64,000 nucleotides of DNA, from NCBI GenBank assembly GCA_903922735.1, contig CAIXUZ010000041.1, positions 29,904-93,903 of the forward strand. The letters are read 5' to 3'. This document shows, one piece after another, positions 7,552 through 18,400 of this stretch (the first letter of the stretch is position 1; each line of letters begins with the position of its first letter). The position numbers and the translations under genes are program-made. The stretch is from an uncultured Verrucomicrobia subdivision 3 bacterium (lineage in GTDB: Bacteria; Verrucomicrobiota; Verrucomicrobiia; Limisphaerales; UBA11358). The notes under the pieces are model-generated. The model had not been told where the DNA came from, did no database searches, and worked only from the letters and a program-made list of their open reading frames with translations.

Positions 7552-8160
7552 TTACGGAGCTTTGGTGCTGATGTTTAATGGCAGCGCTGGTTTGGTCACG
7601 TCCACGGGCGCGCCGGCATTGAGTTGTTTCAGCACGCTTTCCGTGATGTCGATGCCGGGTTCGACATAGACGACGACTTCCGCAGTGTTGGCATTGAGCA
7701 CAATAGTGTAATTTCCGGCTTTGGCGTTGTCCGCCACCGCCTTGCGGATTTCGGTGACGATGTTGCCGCTCATGCGCTGGCTCTGGTCGGCGAGCTGCGC
7801 CTCGGCTTGGCGCTGGAATTGATCGAGGGCGATTTTGGCATTGCTCATTTCCTTGGCCTTGTCCCCGGCGGCTTGTTTCCGCTTTTCCCGTTCGTCCGTC
7901 GAGATGGCCTGGTCCATGGCCTCATCGAGAAGTTTTTTGTATTCGGTTTGGGATTTTTCAAGGTTATCGGTCATATCCTTGATATCCTTGCGGAGTTCGA
8001 TTTTGCGGTTTTCCAGGGCCGTCTGGGCTTGCTTGGTTTTCCAGTAGCCATCAAACAGTTTCTTCATGTCCACGGACGCAGTTTTGGTTTGCGCGTTGGC
8101 GGAGCAGGCCATTATGGCCAGCAGGGTAAACGTTAAGATGGTCAGTTGCAGTTTTTTCAT
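7552..8160 (-). CDS. OmpH/Skp-family periplasmic chaperone
   Basis: A 202-residue exported protein. The signal peptide is MKKLQLTILTFTLLAIMACSANA, with cleavage probably at ANA-QT. The mature part is a long charged coiled coil (WKTKQAQTALENRKIELRKDIKDM, EREKRKQAAGDKAKEM) followed by a short beta-strand end (YTIVLNANTAEVVVYVEPGIDIT), as in Skp. Skp holds unfolded outer-membrane proteins on their way to the Bam complex. Its position 57 bp downstream of bamA, in the same direction, matches the common bamA-skp pair. The cysteine in the signal peptide (IMACSA) could form a weak lipobox, but the longer Sec reading is preferred. Confidence 0.88.
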   Translation of the reverse strand: MKKLQLTILTFTLLAIMACSANAQTKTASVDMKKLFDGYWKTKQAQTALENRKIELRKDIKDMTDNLEKSQTEYKKLLDEAMDQAISTDEREKRKQAAGDKAKEMSNAKIALDQFQRQAEAQLADQSQRMSGNIVTEIRKAVADNAKAGNYTIVLNANTAEVVVYVEPGIDITESVLKQLNAGAPVDVTKPALPLNISTKAP

Positions 8161-8217
8161 GTCGGGAAATGGAAGCAGTTTTTCTTTAGAATGTCAGCAC
8201 AAAATGCTCGTTGCGGG

Positions 8218-10626
8218 TTAAAATTGGCGGGTGTAGCCGACGCCAAATTGGAACTGGCCGCTGCTGCTGTTGTAACTGTCGTGGGTGATGGGAATGCCGT
8301 AATCCAAACGGAGTGGGCCGAGGTGCGGGATGTTCAGGCGCATGCCTACCCCCCAGTTGTCGCTGTATAGGCTGGAGAAGGAATAAGGTGAAACGTCAAC
8401 GGCGCCAATGTCGTAGAACAGGGCAAAACGCAAACCGATGCCGCCGTCTTTTTCAAAAATGGGAACGCTGTATTCCGCCGTGCCAAACCAGTAAGAGTCG
8501 CCACCGACGGGTTCGTCAAATCCACCTTCGCGCGGTGCGACATAGCGGTATTTAAAACCGCGCATCGAATAAAGTCCGCCCAAATAATAGCGGTCATAAA
8601 ACGGCACGTCGCCGCCGGAAACACCATCGGCAATGCCGTAACGGCCTGCAAGTTCCAGCACATGGCCTTTTAGGAGACCGGGGAAAAACCAGGAGGAGGT
8701 CAATTCCACTTTGTAAAATGATGTGTCGCCCGCGCTGAATTCGCCGGACAATTCGGAGCGCTGGCCGTGATTAGGCAGCATGGTGCTGTTGCGCGTGTCG
8801 TAAGCCAGTGACCCGCCGAAACGATGGTAAAGATGATCGCCGGATTCCTTGACGATGGATGGCGGGACCCCGCTGGGGGGGGAGTAGGTGTTGGTGCTGT
8901 TTAGGGAAATGCCAACATCTTCCAGTGTGTAATGAACGCTGCCGATCAGAAAGTCGCTGCCGAGTGCGCGCGTGAGGCTTATCTTGGCCCCGGTGATGAT
9001 TTTATCGTATAGACTGTTGGGACTTTCGTAATAGAGCTGTCGGCGGTAGAGATCCACGCCTAACGAGAGCTTGCGGTTGAGGAACCACGGTTCGAGGTAA
9101 GATACTTCATAATCTTGCCGCTTTGTGCCTATCTGGACGCGCACGCGCATTTTCTGGCCGCCACCGGTGAAGTAGGGCGGGTGGAACAAATCAAAATTGG
9201 ATTGCGAGACTTCCGCGTAACCAACCAGCGCATCCACGGAACTGAAGCCGGCACCGATGGTGAAGTTGCCGGTGTTTTGCTCGGTGACATTGACCGCCAC
9301 GTTTTTGCGGCCGGCGATTGGGGGGTCGGTCGGTTCGGGGCGGATGTCAACCTTTTCAAAAAACTGCAACCCTTCGAGTCGCTGTTGGCTGATCTTGATG
9401 CGAACCATGTCCATGACGTCGCCCGGAGCAATGGCCAGTTCACGGCGGAGCACTTTGTCCTTGGTTTTGAGGTTGCCGCGGATGTCAATTTTCTGGACGT
9501 AGGATTTTTGGCATTCGCCAATTTGAAATTCCAAATCCATCGTGAGCTTTTCCGTGTTGGGCACCCGCAAGGTGCGCAACGCCTGGCCTTGCGCAATCTC
9601 AATGTAACCCTTGCTGCCGTAGAAATCCTGTATGGCCTCATTATCCTTGGTGAGGCCGGAAGGTGTGAAAATGTTGCCCACATCCATCGGCAGGCCGTTC
9701 GGCCCGAGCTTGGCTTTGGAATGTTGGTAGGCATGGACGATTTGCAGGCCTTTGACGATTTCCGCGTCGGAAAACATCTTGCTCCCGGTGAACTTGACCG
9801 AGCCGAGCTTGTATTGCTGGCCTTCATAAACGTAAAATTTTACGTTCATGGAGTTGGTCGTGGGCCGGTCAAGCTTCACGTCCTTGACTTCAAAATCAAG
9901 GTAGCCGCGGCTGCGGTAAAATTCCGCTAAACGTTCGCGGTCGCCATCAAATTCATCCTGTTGGAAATAGCCGCTGCCGGTCAGCCAGGAAAACATCCAC
10001 CGTCGAGTCGTTTTAACTTCCGAGCGCAGTTCCTTTTGCGGAAAGACCGTGGCTCCGAGAAACTGGACGTCCTTGATTTTGACCAGCGTGCTCTCCTCGA
10101 TATGAAAGGTCACCGTGCCGTGGCCGGTGGTTTCCTCTATGTTGAGCACATATTTCACCTGGGTTTCGGCGAGGCCGTATTTTTCATACAGCTTTTTCAT
10201 CTCCTGCACGATCGTGAACAGTTTTTGCTCATCCAGCGGTTCGCCGGTTTTGACGGTGATCTTTTTCTTGAGCTTTGAATCGCTTAATTCCTTGTTGCCT
10301 TCGATCTTGATGTCCGTGATGCGCGGACGCACCTGAATGTTGTAGGTCAGCACCACGCCGCTGGCCGATTGATCCACCGCGACGCGGATGTTATAAAATT
10401 GGCCGGTGCTGTAGAGTGAATGGACGTCATCCTGCGTCATGCCCGGCAAATACGTCGCGCCGGTTTTTAGCTTGATATTGGAGCGGATAAAATCTTCGCT
10501 GACCGAGGCTGGCCCGACAAATTTGATGTCAACGCGGTCAATTTTTGGCCCGGTGCTCTGCGCCATGGCGGCGGTGGCGCACCCTAAAACCAGGGAGATT
10601 CCCAGCGGTCGAATGATGGATTTCAT
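8218..10626 (-). CDS. bamA: Outer-membrane protein assembly factor BamA
   Basis: An 802-residue Omp85-family protein. After the signal peptide (MKSIIRPLGISLVLGCATAAMAQ) come five POTRA repeats spanning about residues 25-420, seen as recurring IDRVDIKF, ITDIKIEGNKELSDSKL, IKDVQFLGATVF, LGSVKFTGSKMF and VQKIDIRGNLKTKDKVL. A 16-strand barrel follows, with the conserved MRGFKYR motif (loop 6 VRGF/Y equivalent) and a C-terminal aromatic signal ending YTRQF. It inserts beta-barrel proteins in the outer membrane, which fixes the organism as didermic. ATG 10626 is preferred over a start at 10683 because it lies 4 bp after the dnaB stop and begins the signal peptide. Confidence 0.96.
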   Translation of the reverse strand: MKSIIRPLGISLVLGCATAAMAQSTGPKIDRVDIKFVGPASVSEDFIRSNIKLKTGATYLPGMTQDDVHSLYSTGQFYNIRVAVDQSASGVVLTYNIQVRPRITDIKIEGNKELSDSKLKKKITVKTGEPLDEQKLFTIVQEMKKLYEKYGLAETQVKYVLNIEETTGHGTVTFHIEESTLVKIKDVQFLGATVFPQKELRSEVKTTRRWMFSWLTGSGYFQQDEFDGDRERLAEFYRSRGYLDFEVKDVKLDRPTTNSMNVKFYVYEGQQYKLGSVKFTGSKMFSDAEIVKGLQIVHAYQHSKAKLGPNGLPMDVGNIFTPSGLTKDNEAIQDFYGSKGYIEIAQGQALRTLRVPNTEKLTMDLEFQIGECQKSYVQKIDIRGNLKTKDKVLRRELAIAPGDVMDMVRIKISQQRLEGLQFFEKVDIRPEPTDPPIAGRKNVAVNVTEQNTGNFTIGAGFSSVDALVGYAEVSQSNFDLFHPPYFTGGGQKMRVRVQIGTKRQDYEVSYLEPWFLNRKLSLGVDLYRRQLYYESPNSLYDKIITGAKISLTRALGSDFLIGSVHYTLEDVGISLNSTNTYSPPSGVPPSIVKESGDHLYHRFGGSLAYDTRNSTMLPNHGQRSELSGEFSAGDTSFYKVELTSSWFFPGLLKGHVLELAGRYGIADGVSGGDVPFYDRYYLGGLYSMRGFKYRYVAPREGGFDEPVGGDSYWFGTAEYSVPIFEKDGGIGLRFALFYDIGAVDVSPYSFSSLYSDNWGVGMRLNIPHLGPLRLDYGIPITHDSYNSSSGQFQFGVGYTRQF

Positions 10627-10630
10627 TTTT

Positions 10631-12121
10631 TTATCTGCCAGTCGGCACGTCTTCATCGCTGATTCTATTCGTTGCGCTTTCAAATCGTGTATAGGGTTTC
10701 ATGAATGTCATGTGAACATCGCCCGTCGGGCCGTTGCGTTGCTTGGCGATTAATAAATTCACCGGCACCCCGTCGCTTTCCACCGCGTTGCCATCTTCGT
10801 CATCACCCGCATCCGGCTTGTACAGCAAGGCGACCAGATCAGCATCCTGCTCGATGGAGCCGGATTCGCGCAAGTCGCTCAAACGCGGCTTGCGGCTTTT
10901 GTCTTTCTCCAGTTCGCGATTCAGCTGGCTCAACACGATCACCGGCACGTCCAGCTCTTTGGCCAGCGCCTTGATGCCGCTGGAAATGTCCGCGATTTCC
11001 TGTTGCCGGTTCTCCTGCGAACGCCGCGCAGTAGAGTTTAGAAGCTGTAAATAGTCAATGACAAACAGCTTGATGCCATGTTGCTGCGCCATCCGCCGCG
11101 CCCGTGCCCGCAACTGTAAAATCGAAAGCCCCGCCGTGTCGTCAATGAACAAAGGCGCGCGGGAAAGCCGGCCCGCCGCGCTGGTCAGTTTTGGAAAATC
11201 TGTTTCCGCCATGAAGCCGTCCCGGATGTTTCGCATATTCACCCGTGCCAGCGAACACATCATGCGCATGATCAGCGATTCGGCCCCCATTTCCAAACTG
11301 AACACGCCTACGGGCAGATTCAGTTCCAGCGCCACGTGCTCCGCAATGTTCATGGCCAGCGACGTTTTGCCCATCGAGGGGCGCGCGGCGATGACGATCA
11401 TTTCTTTGCCATGCAACCCGTCCGTCATCTTGTCCAGGTCCATGAAGCCGGTCGCCAGCCCGTCCAGCGCGCCCTTGCGGTCAAAGTAATTCTGAATCTT
11501 CTCCACCGCCTTGCCGACCAGCGTCTTGATCGGCAGGTTGCCGCCCTGCGCGCGCGACTCGTTCACGCGGAGCACTTCCTTTTCCACCTCGTCCAGCAGT
11601 TCTTCCACATTCCCCTCATAGTCGTAAACTTTTCCCACCACCCCGCTGCAGGTGGTGATGAGTTTTCGCAGCAGGTGTTTTTCCCGGACGATGTCCAGAT
11701 AGTAGCTCAAGTTCGCCGCGCTCGGTACGGCATCCTGCAACTGGCTCAAATACGGAATGCCGCCGACTTGGTCGAGCAGCTGTCGGTCTTTCAAATGCTG
11801 CTGCACCGTAATCAAATCAATCGGGTGCTTCGCGTCGAACATCGCCGAAAGCGTCTCGTAAATCGTCTGGTGCCGGAGGTCATAAAACGCCATTTTGCCA
11901 TCGTCTTTGAGCTTTTCGATGCACTCTCCAATGCACTGGTTGGGATCCAGTAACGCGCACCCCAGCACGCCCATTTCCGCCTCTGGCGAGTGCGGCGGCA
12001 GGCGGTCCAGGGCCGGGCGGGCGTCGCTGCGGGCCGCTTTTTGGCGGCGGGTTTTCTTCAAATCAGTCCCTGCATCGGGAGCGCTCCCGCCGGCCAGCGG
12101 GTCAGAAACGGAATCAATCAT
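10631..12121 (-). CDS. dnaB: Replicative DNA helicase
   Basis: A 496-residue hexameric 5'-3' helicase. The N-terminal DnaB domain (PHSPEAEMGVLGCALLD) and a linker helix precede the RecA-like C-terminal domain, which has Walker A ARPSMGKTSLA, Walker B LFVIDYLQLL, the arginine-containing SQLNRELEKDKSRKPRLSDLRESGSIEQDAD segment, and C-terminal NRNG-like AKQRNGPTGD. The N-terminus has a 40-residue, low-complexity extension before PHSPEAE. I chose ATG 12121; a TTG at 12142 is possible. It is the first gene of a likely dnaB-bamA-ompH transcript. Confidence 0.96.
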   Translation of the reverse strand: MIDSVSDPLAGGSAPDAGTDLKKTRRQKAARSDARPALDRLPPHSPEAEMGVLGCALLDPNQCIGECIEKLKDDGKMAFYDLRHQTIYETLSAMFDAKHPIDLITVQQHLKDRQLLDQVGGIPYLSQLQDAVPSAANLSYYLDIVREKHLLRKLITTCSGVVGKVYDYEGNVEELLDEVEKEVLRVNESRAQGGNLPIKTLVGKAVEKIQNYFDRKGALDGLATGFMDLDKMTDGLHGKEMIVIAARPSMGKTSLAMNIAEHVALELNLPVGVFSLEMGAESLIMRMMCSLARVNMRNIRDGFMAETDFPKLTSAAGRLSRAPLFIDDTAGLSILQLRARARRMAQQHGIKLFVIDYLQLLNSTARRSQENRQQEIADISSGIKALAKELDVPVIVLSQLNRELEKDKSRKPRLSDLRESGSIEQDADLVALLYKPDAGDDEDGNAVESDGVPVNLLIAKQRNGPTGDVHMTFMKPYTRFESATNRISDEDVPTGR

Positions 12122-12306
12122 GCCGACAGAATCGCTGCTCAAAATTCAGCGGCAAGTCAAACTTGCTTTTCTTGTTCACAAAGTTATTCCCAAAGTTGAT
12201 TTTTGAACAATGACAATTTGGAACCGGTTGTTTTTGAATTTGCCAAAGCGGGGAAGTTGACTTTCCCTGGAGCCTTCGCGCACCTTAAAGGCTTGGCCAA
12301 CTGAAT

Positions 12307-13191
12307 ATGAACGCCGCCCTGAACCAGGAATCACTGCATGCTCTGGATATGCGCATTCTGGCGGTTCAGCGTACGGTGGCCGGGCGCTGGTGGAATTTCC
12401 GGAATGTGATCAGTCCGTTCTCGCGGCTGTGGCTGGTTTTGGAGGGTCATGCCGTGGTGCGGCACCATCAGCGGGAGTTTCGGCTCCAGCCCGGCCGGCT
12501 GTATCTGCTGCCCCCCTTCACGGTGCACGATTGTTTCTGCCCTCGCCGCCTGGATCACTATCATCTGCATTTCGTCTCCCGGCTGCCGACGGGGAATGAC
12601 TTGCTGTCGTTGCTGGATATCGATTTTCAAATTCCGGCGGCGCCGGCCATGCTTGAGCAATTTCAAAGGATTGAAGCGCTTTATCCGGATCGGAAACTTC
12701 CCTGCTTTGATCCCGCCCAGGAAGAATATCGCCGCTATCCGCTGGCGGTTGAACAGGCGGCGCATGAAGTTCCCGCCGTGGATTCGTTTGAAGCCAGCGG
12801 GATTTTGACGCTGCTATTGGCGCCGTTTTTGCGGACGGCACGCAGTCATGAAGGGGTTCATGCCCGTGCCACCCGGCAATTTCTGGCCGTGCAGGAATAC
12901 ATCCATTCCCACATGAGCGAAACCATCCTGCTGGGCGATTTGGCGCGCGTGGTGAAATTGCATCCCACTTACTTCTCGGATCGCTTCAAGGAGCTGGTTG
13001 GCGTGCGGCCGCTCGAATATTTGATGCAGCGGCGCATGGAGCGGGCCCAGTATCTTCTGTTGACCAGTCGTGAGCCGGTGAAGCAGGTGGCCGGTGCGGT
13101 GGGCATTCCTGATGCCGCCTATTTTGCGCGGGCTTTCACCCGTTATTGCGGCTGTTCTCCTTCGGAGTATCGGGCTTCCCATTTGGCTTGA
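12307..13191 (+). CDS. AraC-family transcriptional regulator
   Basis: A 294-residue regulator with an N-terminal cupin-like ligand-binding domain (WLVLEGHAVVRHHQREFRLQPG, FTVHDCFCP, DHYHLHFVS) and a C-terminal pair of helix-turn-helix motifs: ILLGDLARVVKLHPTYFSDRFKELVG, then VKQVAGAVGIPDAAYFARAFTRYCGCSPSEYR. AraC/XylS proteins generally activate sugar genes on ligand binding. It is convergent with the second AraC gene at 13223 and lies next to the rhamnose module, so a role in polysaccharide or rhamnose control is likely but not shown. The promoter side faces dnaB, with which it is divergent. Confidence 0.88.
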   Translation: MNAALNQESLHALDMRILAVQRTVAGRWWNFRNVISPFSRLWLVLEGHAVVRHHQREFRLQPGRLYLLPPFTVHDCFCPRRLDHYHLHFVSRLPTGNDLLSLLDIDFQIPAAPAMLEQFQRIEALYPDRKLPCFDPAQEEYRRYPLAVEQAAHEVPAVDSFEASGILTLLLAPFLRTARSHEGVHARATRQFLAVQEYIHSHMSETILLGDLARVVKLHPTYFSDRFKELVGVRPLEYLMQRRMERAQYLLLTSREPVKQVAGAVGIPDAAYFARAFTRYCGCSPSEYRASHLA

Positions 13192-13222
13192 TGATTCAAG
13201 CGCGGGTGCCGGTGCGGCCAGA

Positions 13223-14098
13223 TTAGCCTAGCCGGTTGTGTTGCTGGCGATAATCGCTGGGCGTCACTCCCAGCAATTTACGGAATTGGCGCGCGAAGTA
13301 ATTGCTGTCTCCAAACCCGGCTTGAAAGGCGATTTCCGTCACGCTGTGTTCGGTGCGGCGGAGCAGTGCGGCGGCGTGGTTCACGCGCAGTTGGACCAGA
13401 TGGGCAATGGGGGAGTTGCCCATGGCGGCTTGAAAATTTCGCATGAAATTGCGTTTCGACATGTGGGCGGTTTTCGCCAGTTGGTCTAAGTCGATCGGTT
13501 CTTGAAAATTTGCTTCGAGATGACTGATGGCCTCGCCGATGCGGAGCAGGGCGCGGGAATCGGGATTTTTCGCTTTGGCAAAGCATCGCGATAGATGCCC
13601 CACGATTTGCATGAAGGCGGCCGTGGCCATGAACTTGAAGCCATCCGCCCGTGTCCGCAGTTCTTCCTCCAGTTTGTCCACCATGGCCATCAGGATGCTC
13701 AACTCCTGCGGTGTCAGGCGCAGCCGGCTGTTGAATTGATGCCGCTGCCGCCAGGCTGGTTCCAAAATGAACAGCGCGTGATAGCCGGGCAGGGTCCGCA
13801 AGTCGTAATCGCGCATGTTTAATTTGTCCGGCTGGAAGAGAATGTTCACCAGGCACAACCGCTCCATGCTGTGGTAATCATGCTGGCGGGAACCGCCGAT
13901 CACAAAGACATCCCCGGTGTTCAGGGGATACGACTCTTTCCCGGTGACGTGCGTGCCCCGGCCGGCGGTGATGATGACGATCTCCGCAAATTCATGCGCG
14001 TGCAATCCAAATGGCTCCTGCGGATCGCGCCGCTCAACCGCGATGGGAAATCCATCCGGTCGAAACCAGTCTTTTCGTTTGAGGATGGCGTGCGGCAT
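13223..14098 (-). CDS. AraC-family regulator, probable rhamnose regulator (RhaS/RhaR-like)
   Basis: A 291-residue protein with an N-terminal cupin (FGLHAHEFAEIVIITAGRGTHVTG, YPLNTGDVFVIGGSRQHDYHSM) and a C-terminal double helix-turn-helix (IDLDQLAKTAHMSKRNFMRNFQAAMG; VTEIAFQAGFGDSNYFARQFRKLLGVTPSDYR). The HAHEF and DVFVI..QHDY pattern resembles the RhaS/RhaR sensory domain. It is divergent from rhaA with about 100 bp between the starts, the classic place for a local activator, so control of rhaA-rhamnosidase-rhaT is a strong inference. ATG 14098 (MPHAILKRKDWFRP) is preferred over 14155, which would add a hydrophobic stretch with no match to the family. Confidence 0.88.
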   Translation of the reverse strand: MPHAILKRKDWFRPDGFPIAVERRDPQEPFGLHAHEFAEIVIITAGRGTHVTGKESYPLNTGDVFVIGGSRQHDYHSMERLCLVNILFQPDKLNMRDYDLRTLPGYHALFILEPAWRQRHQFNSRLRLTPQELSILMAMVDKLEEELRTRADGFKFMATAAFMQIVGHLSRCFAKAKNPDSRALLRIGEAISHLEANFQEPIDLDQLAKTAHMSKRNFMRNFQAAMGNSPIAHLVQLRVNHAAALLRRTEHSVTEIAFQAGFGDSNYFARQFRKLLGVTPSDYRQQHNRLG

Positions 14099-14198
14099 GG
14101 CTGGCAAGATAGTGCTAATGAATGGCAGCATCGTCAAGGACGCGGCGAGGGCCATGCCCTAAACTTCGGCCGTCACCTTAACCCGAACACCGCTCTTT

Positions 14199-15467
14199 AT
14201 GCTCAAAGCCAATCGAAATCGCCATTTTTCATACGAACTTGCCCAAGAACGCTATGCCGCGTTGGGCGTGGACGTGGACCACGCGCTGAAAACCCTTGCG
14301 CAAATCCCCATCTCGCTGCACTGCTGGCAGGGCGATGACGTGGGCGGGTTTGAAAATGTCGGCGGCGCGCTCGGCAACGGCCTCGCCGTCACCGGCAATT
14401 ATCCCGGCAAAGCCCGCACGCCGGTGGAACTCCGCGCCGACCTCGACCAGGCGCTGTCGCTGATCCCCGGCCAGCATCGGCTGAACCTTCATGCTTTCTA
14501 CGGCGAGTTTGGTGGCAAGAAGGTGGATCGCGACGCCATTGAGCCGAAGCATTTTGCCAACTGGATTGCTTGGGCGAAGAACAATGGTCTTGGCCTCGAC
14601 TTCAACCCGACCTGCTTCTCGCATCCCAAGGCTGCCGATGGTTTCACGCTGTCGCACGCGGACAAGAGTGTCCGTAAGTTCTGGATCGAGCATTGCCTCC
14701 GCTCGCGCGAAATCGGCGCGGCGATGGGCCAGGCGCTCGGCAAGACGTGCGTGACCAACGTGTGGATTCCCGACGGCATGAAGGACACGCCCGCCGACCG
14801 CGTCGCTCCTCGCGAACGCCTGGCCGAATCGCTTGATGTGGTGTTCAAGAAAGCCATTTCGCCAAAATTGAACCTGGATGCCGTGGAGCCGAAGCTGTTC
14901 GGCATCGGCAGCGAAAGCTACGTCGTTGGTTCGCATGAATTTTACCTGGGCTACGCCGTCAGCCGGAAGAAACTGCTGACGCTCGATGCCGGCCATTATC
15001 ATCCGACCGAAGGCATCGCGGACAAGATCTCCAGCGTGCTGCAATTCATGCCGGAGATTCTCCTGCACGTCAGCCGGGGTGTTCGTTGGGACAGTGATCA
15101 CGTGGTGATTCTCAATGACGATTTGCTGGCCATCGCCCGCGAAATCGCGGTGAACGGATTCGAGAAACGCGTTCACATCGGGTTGGATTACTTCGACGCC
15201 AGCATCAATCGCGTCGCGGCTTGGACGATTGGCACACGCAATATGCTCCGTGCGCTGCTCATTGCCTTGCTGGAAACGCCGCTGATCCGTACGGCGGAAG
15301 CGGGCGGAGATTTCACCACGCGCCTCGCGTTGCAGGAGGAAGCCAGGACGCTGCCGTTTGGCGCGGTTTGGGATTATTATTGCGAGCGCCAGGACGTTCC
15401 CGTCGGCGAAGCGTGGCTGGGCGAGGTGAAGCAATACGAGCGCGATGTGTTGGCGAATCGGAGCTAA
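14199..15467 (+). CDS. rhaA: L-rhamnose isomerase
   Basis: Converts L-rhamnose to L-rhamnulose in the cytoplasm. The 422 residues match the classical RhaA family along their length: [113 protein letters not shown] and [15 protein letters not shown]. Glu, Asp and His ligands of the two metal sites lie in these blocks. It is the first gene of a module with the rhamnosidase (31 bp downstream) and rhaT, and is divergent from an AraC-type regulator. Its product can be phosphorylated by the kinase encoded at 34683 and cleaved by the BMC aldolase at 47495. Confidence 0.97.
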   Translation: MLKANRNRHFSYELAQERYAALGVDVDHALKTLAQIPISLHCWQGDDVGGFENVGGALGNGLAVTGNYPGKARTPVELRADLDQALSLIPGQHRLNLHAFYGEFGGKKVDRDAIEPKHFANWIAWAKNNGLGLDFNPTCFSHPKAADGFTLSHADKSVRKFWIEHCLRSREIGAAMGQALGKTCVTNVWIPDGMKDTPADRVAPRERLAESLDVVFKKAISPKLNLDAVEPKLFGIGSESYVVGSHEFYLGYAVSRKKLLTLDAGHYHPTEGIADKISSVLQFMPEILLHVSRGVRWDSDHVVILNDDLLAIAREIAVNGFEKRVHIGLDYFDASINRVAAWTIGTRNMLRALLIALLETPLIRTAEAGGDFTTRLALQEEARTLPFGAVWDYYCERQDVPVGEAWLGEVKQYERDVLANRS

Positions 15468-15498
15468 ACCGCCGCTGATCAATCTTCCAAAAAATATT

Positions 15499-18400
15499 AT
15501 GAATAAGCTCATTCTCCTTATTCTCGTGACGTTGTTGCCGCTGTCGCTGCTGTCTGCGGCGGAGTCTGCATCTTCCATGACGGATCCGCTGGTGCGGGGG
15601 TTCGTTTCGCCGCCGGATTCCGCCAGGCCGCAGACGTGGTGGCACTGGATGAATGGCAACATCACCAAAGCCGGCATCACCGCCGACCTTGAAGCGATGA
15701 AGCAGATCGGCCTCGGCGGCGCTACCATTGTGAACGTGGATTGCGGTATCCCGGCTGGCCCGGTCAAATTCATGAGCCCCGAATGGCGCGAGGACTTCAA
15801 ATTTGCCGTGCAGGAGGCGAACCGTCTGGGGCTCGATCTCACGGTGGAAAACTGCGCGGGCTGGTCAAGCAGCGGCGGCCCGTGGAACACGCCGGAGAAC
15901 GCCATGCAGCAGGTCGTTTCCAGTGAGGTTTGGGTGAACGGACCGACAAATTTCATTGGCACGCTGCCGCCGCCGCCGGCCAAGCTGGATTTCTATCGCG
16001 ACATTGCGGTGCTGGCGTATCCGGTTTCGGACGCGGACAGCCTGCGCATGGAAGATTTTTCGCCATCCGCCTCGGCAAGCGGTAATTCGCCGGCCGCCGG
16101 CAAAATTGTGGATGGTGACAGCAAAACCTTTATCCGGCTTCCAACGCCCAAGCCGGGCCAGCTGCAGTTTGCCCAGTTGGAATTCAAACAGCCGTTTGCT
16201 GCGCGCGCGGTGAAAATCGTTGCCGGTGCCGCCATGCCGCAATGCAGCGGCGAAGTGCGCGTCTCGGATGACGGTCGGTCGTTTCGAGCGGTGGGGAAAT
16301 TTGCGTTTGGCTCGCACAACTCCGGCGTTTGTCTGGTTTCATTGGGCGGCGAACCGGTGCTGGCGCGTTTTTGGCGTGTTCAATTCAATGGGCTCAGCGC
16401 GGGAGAGAAAGATAAAGCCGCGACGATTCCGGTTGCGGAAATCTATCTGGAGCCACGCGCCTCGGTTGCCGAGCTTGGCAAGAAGATCACGATGGAAGGC
16501 GGCGTGGCTTCCGGGCAGACCGAAGTGACTTCCGATGGCAATGCTGGTTCCAATCCGACCGGCGCCGTGCAGCGGCGGGATATCCTTGACCTCACGTCCC
16601 GGATGACGACCGATGGAAAATTAAACTGGCGCGCTCCTGCCGGCAGGTGGGTGGTGTTGCGGCTCGGCTGCACGCTCACTGGCCGGAACAATCATCCCGC
16701 GCCGGCGGAAGGCACGGGTTTGGAGTGCGATAAGTTCAGCCGGGCCGCGCTCGACGCGCATTGGGATGGCTTTATGCAGAAGATTCTGGACGATGTCGGG
16801 CCGCTCGCCGGCAAGACGCTTACCACCTCGCTGATTGACAGCTATGAAGTCGGCGGCCAGAACTGGAACAAGGATTTTCGCGCCGAATTCCGGAAACGCC
16901 GCGGCTACGACCTGTTGACTTACCTGCCGGCGATGACTGGTCGCATCGTGGACAGCCCGGCCCGCACCGAACGTTTTCTCTGGGACTTGCGCCGCACCAT
17001 CGCGGATCTGTTTGCGGAAAATTACTTCGGCCATTTCGCCGAGTTGTGTCGTCAACATGGTTTGCTGAATGCCGTCGAACCTTACACCGGCCCGTTTGAA
17101 TCGCTCCAGAGCGGCGCGCCGGCGGATGTGGTCATGGGCGAATTCTGGAGCGGTAGCCAGGGGCATTCTTCCATCAAGCTCGCGGCGTCCATCGCCCACA
17201 TTTACGGGAAAACGATCGTCGGCGCGGAGTCGTTCACCGCTTCGCCGGGCCCCAAGGCCGGTCGTTGGCAGGACGATCCGTATTCGCTCAAGACGCTTGG
17301 CGACCTCACCTTTGCCCAGGGCTTGAATCGCTACATCTTCCACCGTTACGCCATGCAGCCGTGGACGAACACCTGGCCGGGCATGACGATGGGGCAATGG
17401 GGCTTTCATTTTGAGCGCACCGTGACGTGGTGGCTTCAGGGCAAGCCGTGGATTGACTACATTTCGCGCTGCGAATTTCTCCTCCAACAGGGCCGCGCCG
17501 TGGCGGACGTTGCCTATTTCAACGGCGAAAGTGCCCCCAGCGAAATGCGGCTGGGCAATCCCAAAATGCCCGATGGTTACGATTTCGACGCGGTCAATGC
17601 CGACGTGCTGCTGCACCGCGCGACCGTGAAAAATGGCCGTCTCACTTTGGCCAGCGGCGCCAATTACGCCGCGTTGGTCCTGCCGCAAAATGACTCGGAC
17701 CTGACGCCGCCGTTGTTGGAGCGCATCGGAAAACTGGTGCGCGACGGAGCGACGGTTATCGGTTCGCGCCCGCAACATTCGCCGAGCTTGACGGATTTTC
17801 CCGGGTGCGACCAGCTGGTGAAGCAGTTGGCGGACGCACTCTGGGGCAAATGCGATGGCAGTAACATTCAGGAAAACGTCGTGGGCAAAGGTCGCGTCGT
17901 TTGGGGTAAATCATTGCCTGAAGTTTTTGCCGCACCGGGCCTGAAGCCGGATTTTGAATTCACCAACCCGTCCACCACTAGGCTGGCCTATTGCCATCGC
18001 CTCGCCGGTGAAGCGGATATTTATTTTGTTTCCAACCAGCGGCGGCAGTTTGATTCCGCCGAATGCACGTTCCGTGTCAGCGGCAGGATTCCGGAGCTGT
18101 GGCATCCTGAAACCGGAGCGGTGGAGCCCGCGCCAGTCTGGAGCATTTCGGACGGGCGCACCAAAGTTCAGTTGAATTTTCAGCCTGCCGAATCGGTGTT
18201 CGTTATCTTCCGCTGCCCGGCGAACCATGCGGATCATGTCGTCGCGGTCAGTGGCAGCATGAAGACGGATTCACCCGTCTCGCCGAAGCTGGAAATTCAG
18301 CGCGCAGTTTATGCGGCCACCGAGGATGCTGGCGGGTTGGATGTGACGGCAAAGCTTGCCGGGCTGATCAGCGGCGGCCAGTTGGTTGTCACTGTAAAGA

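Noticed and set aside
14229..15983. 584-codon minus-strand open frame over rhaA
   Set aside because: Antisense shadow of rhaA and the start of the rhamnosidase; composition is low-complexity His/Arg/Ala and no family is recognisable.
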